The translations under genes were made by a program, and so were the position numbers. DNA of 10,867 bases from Candidatus Peregrinibacteria bacterium. Lineage in GTDB: Bacteria; Patescibacteriota; Gracilibacteria; Peribacterales; Peribacteraceae. Location: the NCBI GenBank assembly GCA_030638845.1, contig DAOWDW010000071.1, positions 1 through 10,867 on the forward strand, read 5' to 3'. Positions 1 through 6,444 of this stretch are shown piece by piece (the first letter of the stretch is position 1; each line of letters opens with the position of its first letter). The notes under the pieces are model-generated. The model was given only the letters and a program-made list of their open reading frames with translations, was not told the origin of the DNA and made no database searches.

Positions 1-30
1 CCATTCTACTACGCAAGCTTCGTAGAATGG
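1..30. repeat. Intergenic inverted repeat (hairpin)
   Basis: Bases 1-9 (CCATTCTAC) are the exact reverse complement of bases 22-30 (GTAGAATGG). The 12-base loop contains the palindrome AAGCTT. The element sits at the window edge, so its true left boundary is unknown. Small hairpins of this kind are often dispersed through intergenic DNA; no second copy is present in this window. Confidence 0.6.
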
Positions 31-55
31 TTTTGTGTTACAATGTAACACAAAA
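31..55. terminator. Perfect 11-bp stem, 3-nt loop; possible bidirectional terminator
   Basis: TTTTGTGTTAC (31-41) pairs completely with GTAACACAAAA (45-55) around an AAT loop. The stem begins with T and ends with A, so either strand gives a hairpin but only a short A/U flank. It lies 44 bp beyond the stop of the minus-strand frame ending at 99 and directly abuts the inverted repeat at 1-30. A terminator for that frame, or for a gene off the left edge, is plausible. A protein-binding palindrome with half-sites TGTGTTAC/GTAACACA is the alternative. Confidence 0.4.
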
Positions 56-98
56 ATAATCTCACTTATTTTACTTACTTCATTTCTTTCACTCGAAG

Positions 99-251
99 TT
101 AGGCAAGTTCCATTTTTATGTAATAAAGGCTCTTTCCGTCATCTGTATCTAATATAAATTTAGCATCTAATTCCGAAAGTTGAACTATTGTTTGGCACAT
201 CTTAAGTAAAATATGTGCTGGTAGATGTACTCCTTTTTGTAAGCATATGAG
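99..251 (-). pseudogene. Short minus-strand coding remnant, product not recognised
   Basis: On the minus strand an open frame runs from a TGA at 252-254 to a TAA at 99-101 (about 50 codons). The tail reads like real protein, for example KFILDTDDGKSLYYIKMELA at the C-terminus, while the plus strand over the same bases is full of stops. The only ATG is at 198-200, which would leave 33 codons. The protein-like reading starts upstream of it, so the natural N-terminus is probably missing. A purine-rich AAAAAGGAGT (229-238, minus) has no ATG, GTG or TTG at the usual distance. It meets the neighbouring plus-strand frame head to head at about 240-250, as expected at a recombination or deletion junction. 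Family unknown. Confidence 0.35.
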
Positions 252-290
252 TCAGAGAACAATGCAGTCGCCCATGCTAGAGTTCACCGA

Positions 291-860
291 TTGATTGAGT
301 TGTATAAATCCATACGTAATCTACCAAAATTCGATTCTAACCATTGCCCAATTATTGGAGTGCAGACAACAGATGATGAAGTAGATTATTGCCTACAAGT
401 TCATCGCACCAGAGACTTTCAAGCCAGTCAGATAGATCTTAATGGTATTAAAGAAGATGAAGCATATACATCAAGAGGTGCAACTCCTGCAGGAGAGCAT
501 GTGTATGATATTTCTTTCCTGACCGGGCACATGGGAGAATCTTTACCTAAAAACTTTCAAGAATGGTCAGGTGCTTATCTCTTTTCACACGACCCTGCAT
601 TTGTTGAACTGAATCTTAATAGAAGAGGAGTGCATCTTATAAACACGAAAGGTAAAAATGATCGTTTCCATGCCATGGGGCTTGCTGCCATGCATTGCAA
701 CCGCTCAGAGATGTTCAAACCACCAGTATCTATTCAACTACCAATTAAGGATATCCTTAGAAAGGATGAAATGAAAAAAGTAGTGAGAGACCCTACTAGC
801 TTATCTATTCCTGTAAAAATTACCTCTGATGGAAAAAGGGCAATAGTGGAAAGAGTTTAA
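291..860 (+). CDS. Unrecognised protein, probably 5'-truncated
   Basis: This open frame of 189 codons starts at TTG 291 and ends in TAA. I recognise no family. The protein is soluble, without signal peptide or membrane segment, and has a basic C-terminus. Visible stretches include IIGVQTTDDEVDYCLQVHR near the N-terminus and GLAAMHCNRSEMFKPP in the C-terminal third. The frame is open back to the TAA at 240-242, and the extra 16 codons (AYESENNAVAHARVHR) look coding, but they contain no ATG, GTG or TTG. The ATGs at 247, 262 and 274 are in another frame and stop at 292-294. The start is therefore either a weak TTG or lost, which suggests a gene fragment. Its GC is visibly higher than that of the genes on the right. 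No convincing promoter or ribosome binding site was seen. Confidence 0.55.
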   Translation: MIELYKSIRNLPKFDSNHCPIIGVQTTDDEVDYCLQVHRTRDFQASQIDLNGIKEDEAYTSRGATPAGEHVYDISFLTGHMGESLPKNFQEWSGAYLFSHDPAFVELNLNRRGVHLINTKGKNDRFHAMGLAAMHCNRSEMFKPPVSIQLPIKDILRKDEMKKVVRDPTSLSIPVKITSDGKRAIVERV

Positions 861-974
861 AACGTCCGCCCGATTTTGTCAGGAAGACAAAAAATATCCA
901 GAGATGTGACCCGTTTACCGTATCCAATCACCACGCTCATTAGATTTGGGACAGACCCCGAATCGAAGTAGCTG

Positions 975-1340
975 CTATTTATCGAAGGGCAACCTTGCCT
1001 CAATGTCGGCAACGTCAATTTCAGCTTTGTGCTTTTCATAGAGTGCACGGTCAAGAACATACACGTCGGAAGCGTCTGACAACTCCTCTGTGAATGCCAA
1101 TCCCTGGCATCTATCTCGGATCTCTTCACCGTACTTCCTAACAACCATCGCAAGAAATTCATCTTTCATTGGTTGGCACACACAAGGTTCTTCGGGTTCT
1201 TCACGCATAAGGTTCTTTGGGGTATTCGTCAGCAACCGTATATATGAGACTCCATTATAGTTGCCCCAACAGAGACACATAGTAGCAAAAACGTGCCGCC
1301 CTGTCGAGAGCACTACCTCCCCTGTATGAATCACATACAC
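975..1340 (-). CDS. Hypothetical 121-residue protein
   Basis: The frame starts at GTG 1340, ends in TAG at 975-977 and is convergent with the preceding plus-strand gene. The translation is balanced and protein-like. The N-terminal half is hydrophobic and cysteine-bearing (ATMCLCWGNYNG). A PEEPCVCQP stretch follows, and the C-terminus is charged and acidic, around YEKHKAEIDVADIEARLPFDK. There is no signal peptide or clear TM helix and I recognise no family. GC is close to one half in the part I counted (1021-1080), well above the rest of the window, so it may be acquired DNA. A GAGGA lies 14 nt before the GTG, which is farther than usual. Two other minus frames overlap this one; this reading is the longest and most protein-like. 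Moderate confidence that it is expressed. Confidence 0.5.
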   Translation of the reverse strand: MYVIHTGEVVLSTGRHVFATMCLCWGNYNGVSYIRLLTNTPKNLMREEPEEPCVCQPMKDEFLAMVVRKYGEEIRDRCQGLAFTEELSDASDVYVLDRALYEKHKAEIDVADIEARLPFDK

Positions 1341-1378
1341 TACGGAAAAATAAATCCTCGCTTCTTCCTACAATATGG

Positions 1379-1384
1379 TATACT
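1379..1384 (+). promoter_or_regulatory. Extended -10 promoter box, leaderless spacing
   Basis: TATACT is preceded by TGG (1376-1378), giving an extended -10 (TGn-TATACT). Only six bases separate it from the ATG at 1391, so transcription would start at or next to the start codon. There is no Shine-Dalgarno sequence and no recognisable -35 box. Confidence 0.6.
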
Positions 1385-1390
1385 TCTTTT

Positions 1391-1963
1391 ATGCGATTTT
1401 TTGCTTTAGAAACCAACATGGACAAAATACGGGAAAAGTTCTGCCAGGGAGAAAATGAATGCGAAGTACTTTCCACTCATTTCCATGGAATATCCTTTTT
1501 AATGGCAATTATAAGAGAAATGCTAATTCTATTTTCAATGATTTGCCTTGTAATAGTAGCAATGTATTTTGGATGGCCAATGCAATGGCCTCTTTCTATC
1601 GCTGGTTTTGTAATATTAATATTGGTTATTCCATCTATGCTTAAATCTTATATAGACTGGAAATACGACTTTATTATTGTTACTACAGATAAAGTAATAC
1701 TGATAGATCAAACATCATTTTTTAGAAATGAAATTAAGCCAATTCAATACGACAACGTAGGAGGAGTAAGTACACGTACACAATGGCTTGGTCTATTTTC
1801 TTTTGGCGAAGTACGCATTGCATTAAAAGAAGGAGAAGGAGGAACAGACGTAATAAGAAGATTTGTTCCTCACGCAAATGACGTAGCAGGAAAAATTACA
1901 GAAATGGTTACAAAATATCAACGAAGAAGAGTTAATCAGTCAATTCAAAATAATAATCTATAA
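1391..1963 (+). CDS. Membrane protein with two TM helices and a bacterial PH domain
   Basis: This 190-residue protein has a short cytoplasmic N-terminus and two hydrophobic helices (about residues 36-58 and 66-86). These are followed directly by a bacterial PH-type domain (about 88-175). The domain shows the usual opening with a tyrosine and beta-strands (DFIIVTTDKVILID), the central IQYDNVGGVSTRTQWLG segment and the following GEVRIALKEG strand. This layout matches the YdbS/YdbT-like bPH_2 families, whose molecular role is mostly unknown; a membrane-associated, possibly stress- or envelope-related role is inferred. ATG 1391 is preferred because an extended -10 ends six bases before it; a second ATG at codon 10 is the alternative. 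The C-terminus is basic, then Asn/Gln rich. Its last codons overlap the end of the convergent minus ORF by 6 bp. Confidence 0.85.
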   Translation: MRFFALETNMDKIREKFCQGENECEVLSTHFHGISFLMAIIREMLILFSMICLVIVAMYFGWPMQWPLSIAGFVILILVIPSMLKSYIDWKYDFIIVTTDKVILIDQTSFFRNEIKPIQYDNVGGVSTRTQWLGLFSFGEVRIALKEGEGGTDVIRRFVPHANDVAGKITEMVTKYQRRRVNQSIQNNNL

Positions 1964-2143
1964 AAATAGATTAAAAGCATATCCAATTAAAATAATTCCA
2001 ATTGTTACAACAGCAAAAAATGAACTAAGTAATTTTAGACTCATTACTTTTTTAAGTATTAGTGCTTCCGGAAGAGACAATCCTACTACTGCCATCATAA
2101 ATGCAAGAGCGATACAAAAGGTTATAAACAATGCTATCTGCAA
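1958..2143 (-). CDS. Small membrane protein resembling the C-terminus of YraQ-type permease
   Basis: The frame has 61 codons, from TTG 2143 to TAG at 1958-1960. The protein is almost entirely two hydrophobic helices (residues 2-24 and 39-60) joined by SLPEALILKKVMSLKLL. That joint and the closing IGIILIGYAFNLF recall the C-terminal end of COG0701 (YraQ/DUF318) permeases, which are normally 300 residues or more. It is therefore either a detached fragment or a naturally small relative. An in-frame TAG lies three codons upstream of the TTG, so no longer version is possible here. The codons MM at 16-17 are the alternative start. A TATGAT box lies eight bases upstream of the TTG. The family link is from memory of the pattern and is moderate at best. 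Confidence 0.55.
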   Translation of the reverse strand: MQIALFITFCIALAFMMAVVGLSLPEALILKKVMSLKLLSSFFAVVTIGIILIGYAFNLFL

Positions 2144-2151
2144 ATTTTTCT

Positions 2152-2157
2152 ATCATA
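2152..2157 (-). promoter_or_regulatory. Possible -10 box for the small permease-like ORF
   Basis: On the minus strand TATGAT is followed by eight bases and the TTG at 2143. The spacing matches the start-proximal -10 boxes elsewhere in the window. TTG would be an unusual start for a leaderless message, so the call is weak. Confidence 0.3.
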
Positions 2158-2183
2158 TTTATATTAATATAACACAGTAAGAG

Positions 2184-2189
2184 TAATAT
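2184..2189 (+). promoter_or_regulatory. -10 box, leaderless spacing
   Basis: TAATAT is followed by six bases and the ATG at 2196. There is no Shine-Dalgarno sequence and no clear -35 box. Confidence 0.5.
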
Positions 2190-2195
2190 TTAACT

Positions 2196-2387
2196 ATGAA
2201 TAACGCAGAAGAATTTGTTTCAAAGGATGAATGCATAAAAGAATTCAAAAATGCTGGCTGTACATCTAAAACAATACCGCCTGTAATGATATGCGCTTGC
2301 TTTGAAAGAGATGGAGGGTTATCAAGAAATCAACTAGATATTTTACTTAGAGCTTTTGCACCACCTAAAGAAATAAATAGTACATAA
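2196..2387 (+). CDS. Small hypothetical protein (63 residues)
   Basis: The frame is ATG to TAA and has its own -10-like box six bases upstream. The product is soluble, with four cysteines (residues 13, 22, 33 and 35); CTSK and MICACFERDGG are conspicuous. The second half, LSRNQLDILLRAFAPP, looks helical. I do not recognise a family. The cysteines do not form an obvious zinc knuckle. It stands alone between the divergent permease-like ORF and the convergent rlmH end, so context gives no function. The start-proximal promoter is the main reason to treat it as real. Confidence 0.5.
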   Translation: MNNAEEFVSKDECIKEFKNAGCTSKTIPPVMICACFERDGGLSRNQLDILLRAFAPPKEINST

Positions 2388-2428
2388 TAAAAACCAAGAG
2401 GCAGGCTTAGATAATCATTTTTCATTTC

Positions 2429-2893
2429 CTAGTGGTGATATCCACTCCCTTTAAGTATCTCCATTGCTCTGTAAAGCTGTTCTAAAAACAGCACCCTACA
2501 TAACTCATGTGGCAATGTCATTTTAGATAAAGATATTACTCTGTCTCCAAACTCTCTAACTTCATTATTTAATCCATACGCTCCACCAATAACAAAAATT
2601 ATTGAATCACCTTTGTCTTTATTGTTACTTATTACTTTAGAAAATTCTTCAGATTCCAATTCCTTCCCTATTTCATCTAATACAAATATAGTTCCTTCCG
2701 TTTTTTCTAAACGATCTAAAATAGATTTTGATTCCTCTTCTTTTTGTTTGCTTGGATCTTTTTGCTTACTAGCAGGTAATTCAACCACCTTAAAATTACA
2801 TGAATGATTTAGTCTAGAAATATAATCCTCACATCCATCTTTACACCAAGACTTTTTTAGAGAGCCAACAGACAGTAGCGTTATCGCAAACAT
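2429..2893 (-). CDS. rlmH: 23S rRNA (pseudouridine1915-N3)-methyltransferase RlmH
   Basis: The protein has 154 residues, the normal size for this SPOUT-class enzyme. The family uses S-adenosylmethionine to methylate N3 of pseudouridine 1915 in helix 69 of 23S rRNA on the assembled 70S ribosome, acting as a homodimer. Visible signatures are the SAM-site loop FVIGGAYG (residues 100-107), the trefoil-knot segment LSKMTLPHELCRVLFLEQLYRA (122-143, key residues S122, H129, E130, R133 and Q139), and the exact C-terminal GSGYHH. The start is ATG 2893; no Shine-Dalgarno sequence or clear -10 box was seen. It lies 50 bp downstream of rlmD on the same strand, so the two probably share a transcript as a small rRNA-modification operon. 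Confidence 0.95.
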   Translation of the reverse strand: MFAITLLSVGSLKKSWCKDGCEDYISRLNHSCNFKVVELPASKQKDPSKQKEEESKSILDRLEKTEGTIFVLDEIGKELESEEFSKVISNNKDKGDSIIFVIGGAYGLNNEVREFGDRVISLSKMTLPHELCRVLFLEQLYRAMEILKGSGYHH

Positions 2894-2943
2894 AATATTT
2901 ATTTCATTTACTTTATTTTCGCATTTCTTTTATTCCACAAGGC

Positions 2944-4395
2944 TTATTTCTTTTGTAGTACCGACACTGTTTCTATATGAGCAGTATGTGGAAACATATC
3001 TACGGGCTGAACAGTTCTAAGCTCATATCCATTTTTTAGGAAAACAGCCATATCTCTAACAAGAGTAGCTGTATTGCAAGATACATAAACTACCTTCTTT
3101 GGATTGTGTGCCAAAATTGCACTAATAGCTTTAGGATGTAACCCCGCACGAGGAGGATCTACAATAACAGTAGAAAATATATATTTACCCCCTGCCACGA
3201 GTTGTTTAGAGAGAACTTGCTCTGTTCTTCCTTTATAAAAACTTATATTTCCAATTCTATTTTTACCTGCGCTACGCAAGGCATCTTCTATTGCAGTAGG
3301 ATGACTTTCTATTCCCACAACCTTCTCGCAATACCTAGCTAAATATTGTCCTATTGTTCCCATTCCACAATAAGCATCTAGTACAATTTCATTAAGACCT
3401 AAGTCTGCACCGTCTTTTATTGCTTGATACAATTTTTCTGTAGCCAATGTATTGGTCTGAAAAAATGAAAATGGAGAAATTTCAAATGTAAGATCAAACA
3501 ATCTCTCTGTAATAGTATTTTTTCCAACAAGAGTGTGTACTTTTGGTGTATCTGGTCTTTCATCCATACCCAAATTTTCTATAACAAGAAGTGATGCCAA
3601 ACCAGAACGTCCTCCAAATTGCATAAAATGCTGGAATAAAGGCTCTAACTCTTTTTTTCTTGCTTTAACAACAAAAGCAATCATCTGTTCTCCTGTCTGA
3701 ATTCCCCTCCTTAATAATAACGTACGTAGCAATCCTTTATGAACCTTGGAATTGTACACAGGGAGATTGGTTGATTGCATAAATCGTTTAACATCCGATA
3801 ACAAGGATGCAATTTGCTCATCATACAAGTGGCATTCAGTTACAGGTAGTACAGTAGACCACTGTCCAGGCTGATGAAAACCAACACATGGATTTTCATC
3901 TAAATATATATGCTTTCCATTTTTTTCTTCAATACGCATATTTTCATAACCAAACCTCATTTCTAATTTATTTCTGTAATGAAATACCTGAGGACTTGGA
4001 ATAATGGGCAAAACTCTTCCTGGTAGAGCCTTACGGAGTTCTTCATCTATAGGAGTTAAATGCTCCAGTGTATCTCTAACAATATTCTCTTTATATTCAA
4101 TCTGTTTGTTATAAGAAAGATTCTGCCAAACACAGCCACCACACTCATGAAAATGCTTACATTTAGGAGCAATTTCTTCTATGGATTTCTTAACAACTTT
4201 TACTACTTTTGCCTCACAGTATGTATCTTTGCATTTATGTAGAACAACCTCTACTTTTTGACCTGGAATAGAACTAGGAACAAATATAGCCATACCATCT
4301 ATATGCGCCAAACCATTGCCGCCATGCGTCAGTTTTTCTATAGCCACAGTATGCTGCTGACCAGGACATAAAGCACCAGTCTTAACTATTGACAT
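2944..4395 (-). CDS. rlmD: 23S rRNA (uracil-5-)-methyltransferase, RlmD/RumA type with Fe-S cluster
   Basis: The 483-residue enzyme belongs to the TrmA/RlmC/RlmD family, which methylates C5 of uridine with S-adenosylmethionine. Domains in order are an N-terminal TRAM domain (about 8-70), a 4Fe-4S cluster site (C79, C85 and C88, spaced C-x5-C-x2-C, plus C188), a central RNA-binding portion and a Rossmann methyltransferase (about 300-483). Catalytic features are FQTN (312-315), the SAM loop LDAYCGMGTIG (339-349), DPPRAG (413-418), the nucleophile C440 in VSCNTATL and the general base E475 in HIETV. The RlmD assignment (U1939) follows from the cluster cysteines. RlmCD, which also modifies U747, or a tRNA-acting paralogue cannot be excluded. 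The start is ATG 4395, with a TACAAT box 12 bases upstream. Confidence 0.92.
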   Translation of the reverse strand: MSIVKTGALCPGQQHTVAIEKLTHGGNGLAHIDGMAIFVPSSIPGQKVEVVLHKCKDTYCEAKVVKVVKKSIEEIAPKCKHFHECGGCVWQNLSYNKQIEYKENIVRDTLEHLTPIDEELRKALPGRVLPIIPSPQVFHYRNKLEMRFGYENMRIEEKNGKHIYLDENPCVGFHQPGQWSTVLPVTECHLYDEQIASLLSDVKRFMQSTNLPVYNSKVHKGLLRTLLLRRGIQTGEQMIAFVVKARKKELEPLFQHFMQFGGRSGLASLLVIENLGMDERPDTPKVHTLVGKNTITERLFDLTFEISPFSFFQTNTLATEKLYQAIKDGADLGLNEIVLDAYCGMGTIGQYLARYCEKVVGIESHPTAIEDALRSAGKNRIGNISFYKGRTEQVLSKQLVAGGKYIFSTVIVDPPRAGLHPKAISAILAHNPKKVVYVSCNTATLVRDMAVFLKNGYELRTVQPVDMFPHTAHIETVSVLQKK

Positions 4396-4398
4396 AAA

Positions 4399-4423
4399 TA
4401 CAATAATATTGTAAAGTTACAAT
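4399..4423. promoter_or_regulatory. Divergent start-proximal promoters overlapping a palindrome
   Basis: The spacer between the two divergent start codons (4395 and 4435) is only 39 bp. TACAAT at 4408-4413 on the minus strand lies 12 bases before rlmD. TACAAT at 4418-4423 on the plus strand lies 11 bases before the metalloprotease-like gene. The minus-strand box is one arm of a 7-bp inverted repeat (TACAATA-A-TATTGTA, 4399-4413). Both transcripts would have leaders of a few bases at most. The palindrome may be an operator or simply the result of mirrored -10 boxes. Confidence 0.45.
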
Positions 4424-4434
4424 CCTTTTTGCTC

Positions 4435-5352
4435 ATGCAGGAAAAACTCTTCCTCTTCACCGGCTTAAGTCTTCTCTGCGTTAGTATGGGCGTCTCACCC
4501 GAATCTGATTTAATTTTACCACAGCAAAATACCTTTGCAAGCGAAGAGACACAAAATATTGATGATCACGCTGTTGCTCCAATACGAAGATTTGCAGTAC
4601 AGCAAAAAAGAAATAGCGAAATAACTGCAAAACTTTCTATGGAAAATGCAGTCCCTCTAATTACAAAAAATAAGAAAGTTATTAAAAAAGAAGAGAAAGT
4701 AATACAAAAAGAACCAGAACCTAAAATACATCCCACAATAGATAAAGCAGATATAAATATTCGCCATAGAATAATTGCCAATGAAGTAATTCAGGAAATG
4801 CCAAAGAAATGCCAAAATATTCTTAAAAACTTTTATGTAAGGTATGAACCAACCGAAAGCAGAGGGCTAGGAGGTAAATCTACAATTATTTTAAGTGGTC
4901 TAGTTCCAGATAAAGAATTTAGAGCACTATTCATACATGAGTTTGGTCACATGGTAGATTTAGGATGTATAAATGGAACAGCTCTTGGAAAAAATACTCA
5001 ATATAAAGATGGAAAAGAAATAATGAAAGATGATGACCCAAGTATAGATTTCTATCAGCTATCTTGGCTAAATAGCCACACGCAAAAAAAAGGAAGTAAA
5101 AATGAAGATTTCGTTTCTGGATATGCACAGTGGGATATGTTTGAAGACTTTGCAGAAAGCTTTACCTACTTCGTATTACATAGAGAAGTATTTATTGCTC
5201 GTGCAGAAAAAAATGAAATACTAGCCGCTAAATATAACTGGTTTATAAATAACCTGCCTCCCATTTATGTGAATTCAAAAAGTGAAGTAACAAATATACA
5301 TAATATTCCGTGGGACATAACTAAATTAAGTTATACTTGGTCGGAAAAATAA
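4435..5352 (+). CDS. Secreted HExxH zinc-metalloprotease-like protein
   Basis: From ATG 4435 the product has 305 residues. It starts with a short signal-like hydrophobic stretch (LFLFTGLSLLCVSMG). A low-complexity, lysine/glutamate-rich linker follows (about 75-105), then a folded domain with LFIHEFGHMVDLGC (HEFGH at 168-172) and a downstream FEDFAESFTYFV (about 236-247). HExxH with a later E-containing FAES helix is the pattern of gluzincin-type zinc peptidases, where two histidines and the downstream glutamate hold zinc. The substrate is unknown; extracytoplasmic action is inferred from the leader. A TTG at 4429 is in frame, but ATG 4435 is preferred. No lipobox fits. The layout resembles putative secreted peptidases distantly related to the anthrax-lethal-factor/M34-like group, but I cannot assign a family. 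Confidence 0.8.
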   Translation: MQEKLFLFTGLSLLCVSMGVSPESDLILPQQNTFASEETQNIDDHAVAPIRRFAVQQKRNSEITAKLSMENAVPLITKNKKVIKKEEKVIQKEPEPKIHPTIDKADINIRHRIIANEVIQEMPKKCQNILKNFYVRYEPTESRGLGGKSTIILSGLVPDKEFRALFIHEFGHMVDLGCINGTALGKNTQYKDGKEIMKDDDPSIDFYQLSWLNSHTQKKGSKNEDFVSGYAQWDMFEDFAESFTYFVLHREVFIARAEKNEILAAKYNWFINNLPPIYVNSKSEVTNIHNIPWDITKLSYTWSEK

Positions 5353-5354
5353 AA

Positions 5355-5375
5355 CAATGCTTCAATGAAGCATTG
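5355..5375. terminator. 21-nt palindrome just after the metalloprotease-like gene
   Basis: The bases CAATGCTTCA and TGAAGCATTG pair around a single central A, giving up to ten base pairs (fewer once a real loop forms). It begins 3 bp after the stop codon. No run of T follows, so factor-independent termination would be atypical; mRNA 3'-end protection is an alternative. Confidence 0.45.
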
Positions 5376-5397
5376 AAATACTGAATAACGCTTTGTT

Positions 5398-5440
5398 GAT
5401 CGCTTGCGCATTGTTTCATTGTTTTATTGTTCTATTGTTT
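5398..5440 (+). repeat. Short tandem repeat module, octamer type (copy 1)
   Basis: A 28-base core at 5398-5425 matches 7446-7473 at 24 of 28 positions. Overlapping its end are four consecutive octamers at 5409-5440: CATTGTTT, CATTGTTT, TATTGTTC and TATTGTTT. It occupies the spacer between two plus-strand genes. Confidence 0.75.
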
Positions 5441-5462
5441 TATTTCTAAGTTGAATCACTGA

Positions 5463-5468
5463 TATACT
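5463..5468 (+). promoter_or_regulatory. Extended -10 promoter box, near-leaderless
   Basis: TATACT is preceded by TGA (5460-5462), so the TGn extension is present. Eight bases separate it from ATG 5477. No Shine-Dalgarno sequence is present. Confidence 0.55.
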
Positions 5469-5476
5469 ATTGCTTG

Positions 5477-6280
5477 ATGCTTCGATACAGATTACTCCTA
5501 ACCCTCTGGCTAATTAGTGACCTAGTTCTATTTATAAAAGTTTATGCACTCGCATATTTCTTAAGAGTTGGTTTTTTATTTTCAACTGATTTTTCCTTTC
5601 CTAAATATATTAGCATTGTTGCACTAAGTGCTCCTTTCTGGGTAATTATTTTAATGACTACAAGAACATTTGCTCTCACAAGAAGACAAACAAGCTTAAA
5701 AAATTTCGCATACATAGTTTTCTCATCTGTAACTGCCGCAGCGCTCTTTTCTCTTGCATACTATTTCATATACGGTCTTTTCTTTAGTAGAATGCTCCTT
5801 GCTATGGCTATAGCCTTAAGCATAATTTGTGGGTGGATATGGCATGTTATTTATTCCATTATGTTTAGATCTGTTCTAAGAACAGATCCTCCAGTATTCC
5901 CAACACTAATACTCGGAGACACAAGAGAATCTGAAAAACTTATTGAAATACTAACAGCACAAAAAAATCCATTAAAACCTGTAGCTGTTTTAGACGGTAA
6001 AGGGTCTAAGAAAGAAGAAATGCATGGAGTACCAGTCCTAGGAAAACTAAATAAACTCGAAGAGGTGCTAAAAAAATATAAAATAACGCATTTAATCCAA
6101 TGTAGTGATTTAGAGCAAAGTATTAATCTACTAAGTGCATGTAGAAAGCGTGAAATAACCTACATGTTACTACCATCAGTTTTAGGAATTGTAGAACGTG
6201 ATGAACGAGTAGAAAAACTAGAAGGACAATCTGTGGTATGTGTAGATAGTACTTCTAAGTGGAACTGGTTTTTTAGATAA
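5477..6280 (+). CDS. N-terminal half of a WbaP/WcaJ-type sugar transferase, catalytic domain absent
   Basis: The protein has 267 residues from ATG 5477; the TTG just before it is not needed. It has four hydrophobic helices (about 5-30, 45-65, 75-100 and 105-130) followed by a Rossmann-like domain (about 140-255) with TLILGDTRESEKLIEIL, HGVPVLGKLNKLEEVLKKY and ITHLIQCSDLEQ. This is the membrane plus CoA_binding_3 (PF13727) layout that precedes the catalytic PF02397 domain in polyisoprenyl-phosphate sugar-1-phosphate transferases of about 460 residues. Here the protein stops right after KWNWFFR, where the catalytic domain would begin, and the next 164 bases hold only repeats. In the known family the N-terminal half is not needed for catalysis, so this is either a truncated gene or a standalone regulator/scaffold. 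The neighbouring nucleotidyltransferase supports a surface-glycan setting. Confidence 0.8.
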   Translation: MLRYRLLLTLWLISDLVLFIKVYALAYFLRVGFLFSTDFSFPKYISIVALSAPFWVIILMTTRTFALTRRQTSLKNFAYIVFSSVTAAALFSLAYYFIYGLFFSRMLLAMAIALSIICGWIWHVIYSIMFRSVLRTDPPVFPTLILGDTRESEKLIEILTAQKNPLKPVAVLDGKGSKKEEMHGVPVLGKLNKLEEVLKKYKITHLIQCSDLEQSINLLSACRKREITYMLLPSVLGIVERDERVEKLEGQSVVCVDSTSKWNWFFR

Positions 6281-6286
6281 CAAAGA

Positions 6287-6417
6287 AATGAAGAATTAAG
6301 AATGAAGAATAACCAAAGCAATAGCGTAATCAAATACTTCAACTATTCTGCATTTTACATTCTGCATTCTGCATTTTAGCTTCCTCATTAATTCTGTACT
6401 TTTCACTCTGCATTCTG
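6287..6417. repeat. Short tandem repeat module, heptamer type, inverted plus direct (copy 2)
   Basis: Three heptamers (AATGAAG, AATTAAG, AATGAAG) fill 6287-6307. An inverted copy of the core seen at 7452-7464 lies at 6315-6329; its reverse complement TTACGCTATTGCTTT has one extra base. Five heptamers in the other orientation follow at 6344-6378 (TATTCTG, CATTTTA, CATTCTG, CATTCTG, CATTTTA), and two more at 6404-6417 (CACTCTG, CATTCTG). The element fills most of the 164-bp spacer, so no independent gene is seen here. Confidence 0.75.
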
Positions 6418-6444
6418 CACTAATATGATATTCTGCCCAAGAAT

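Noticed and set aside
873..893. Terminator hairpin TTTTGTC/GACAAAA between the convergent genes ending at 860 and 975
   Set aside because: The stem is only seven A/T-rich base pairs and lacks a following T-run on either strand; too weak to list as a feature.
940..960. Mobile-element end suggested by the imperfect palindrome GGGACAGACCCC
   Set aside because: It is a single short motif with no transposase gene, target duplication or partner end in the window.
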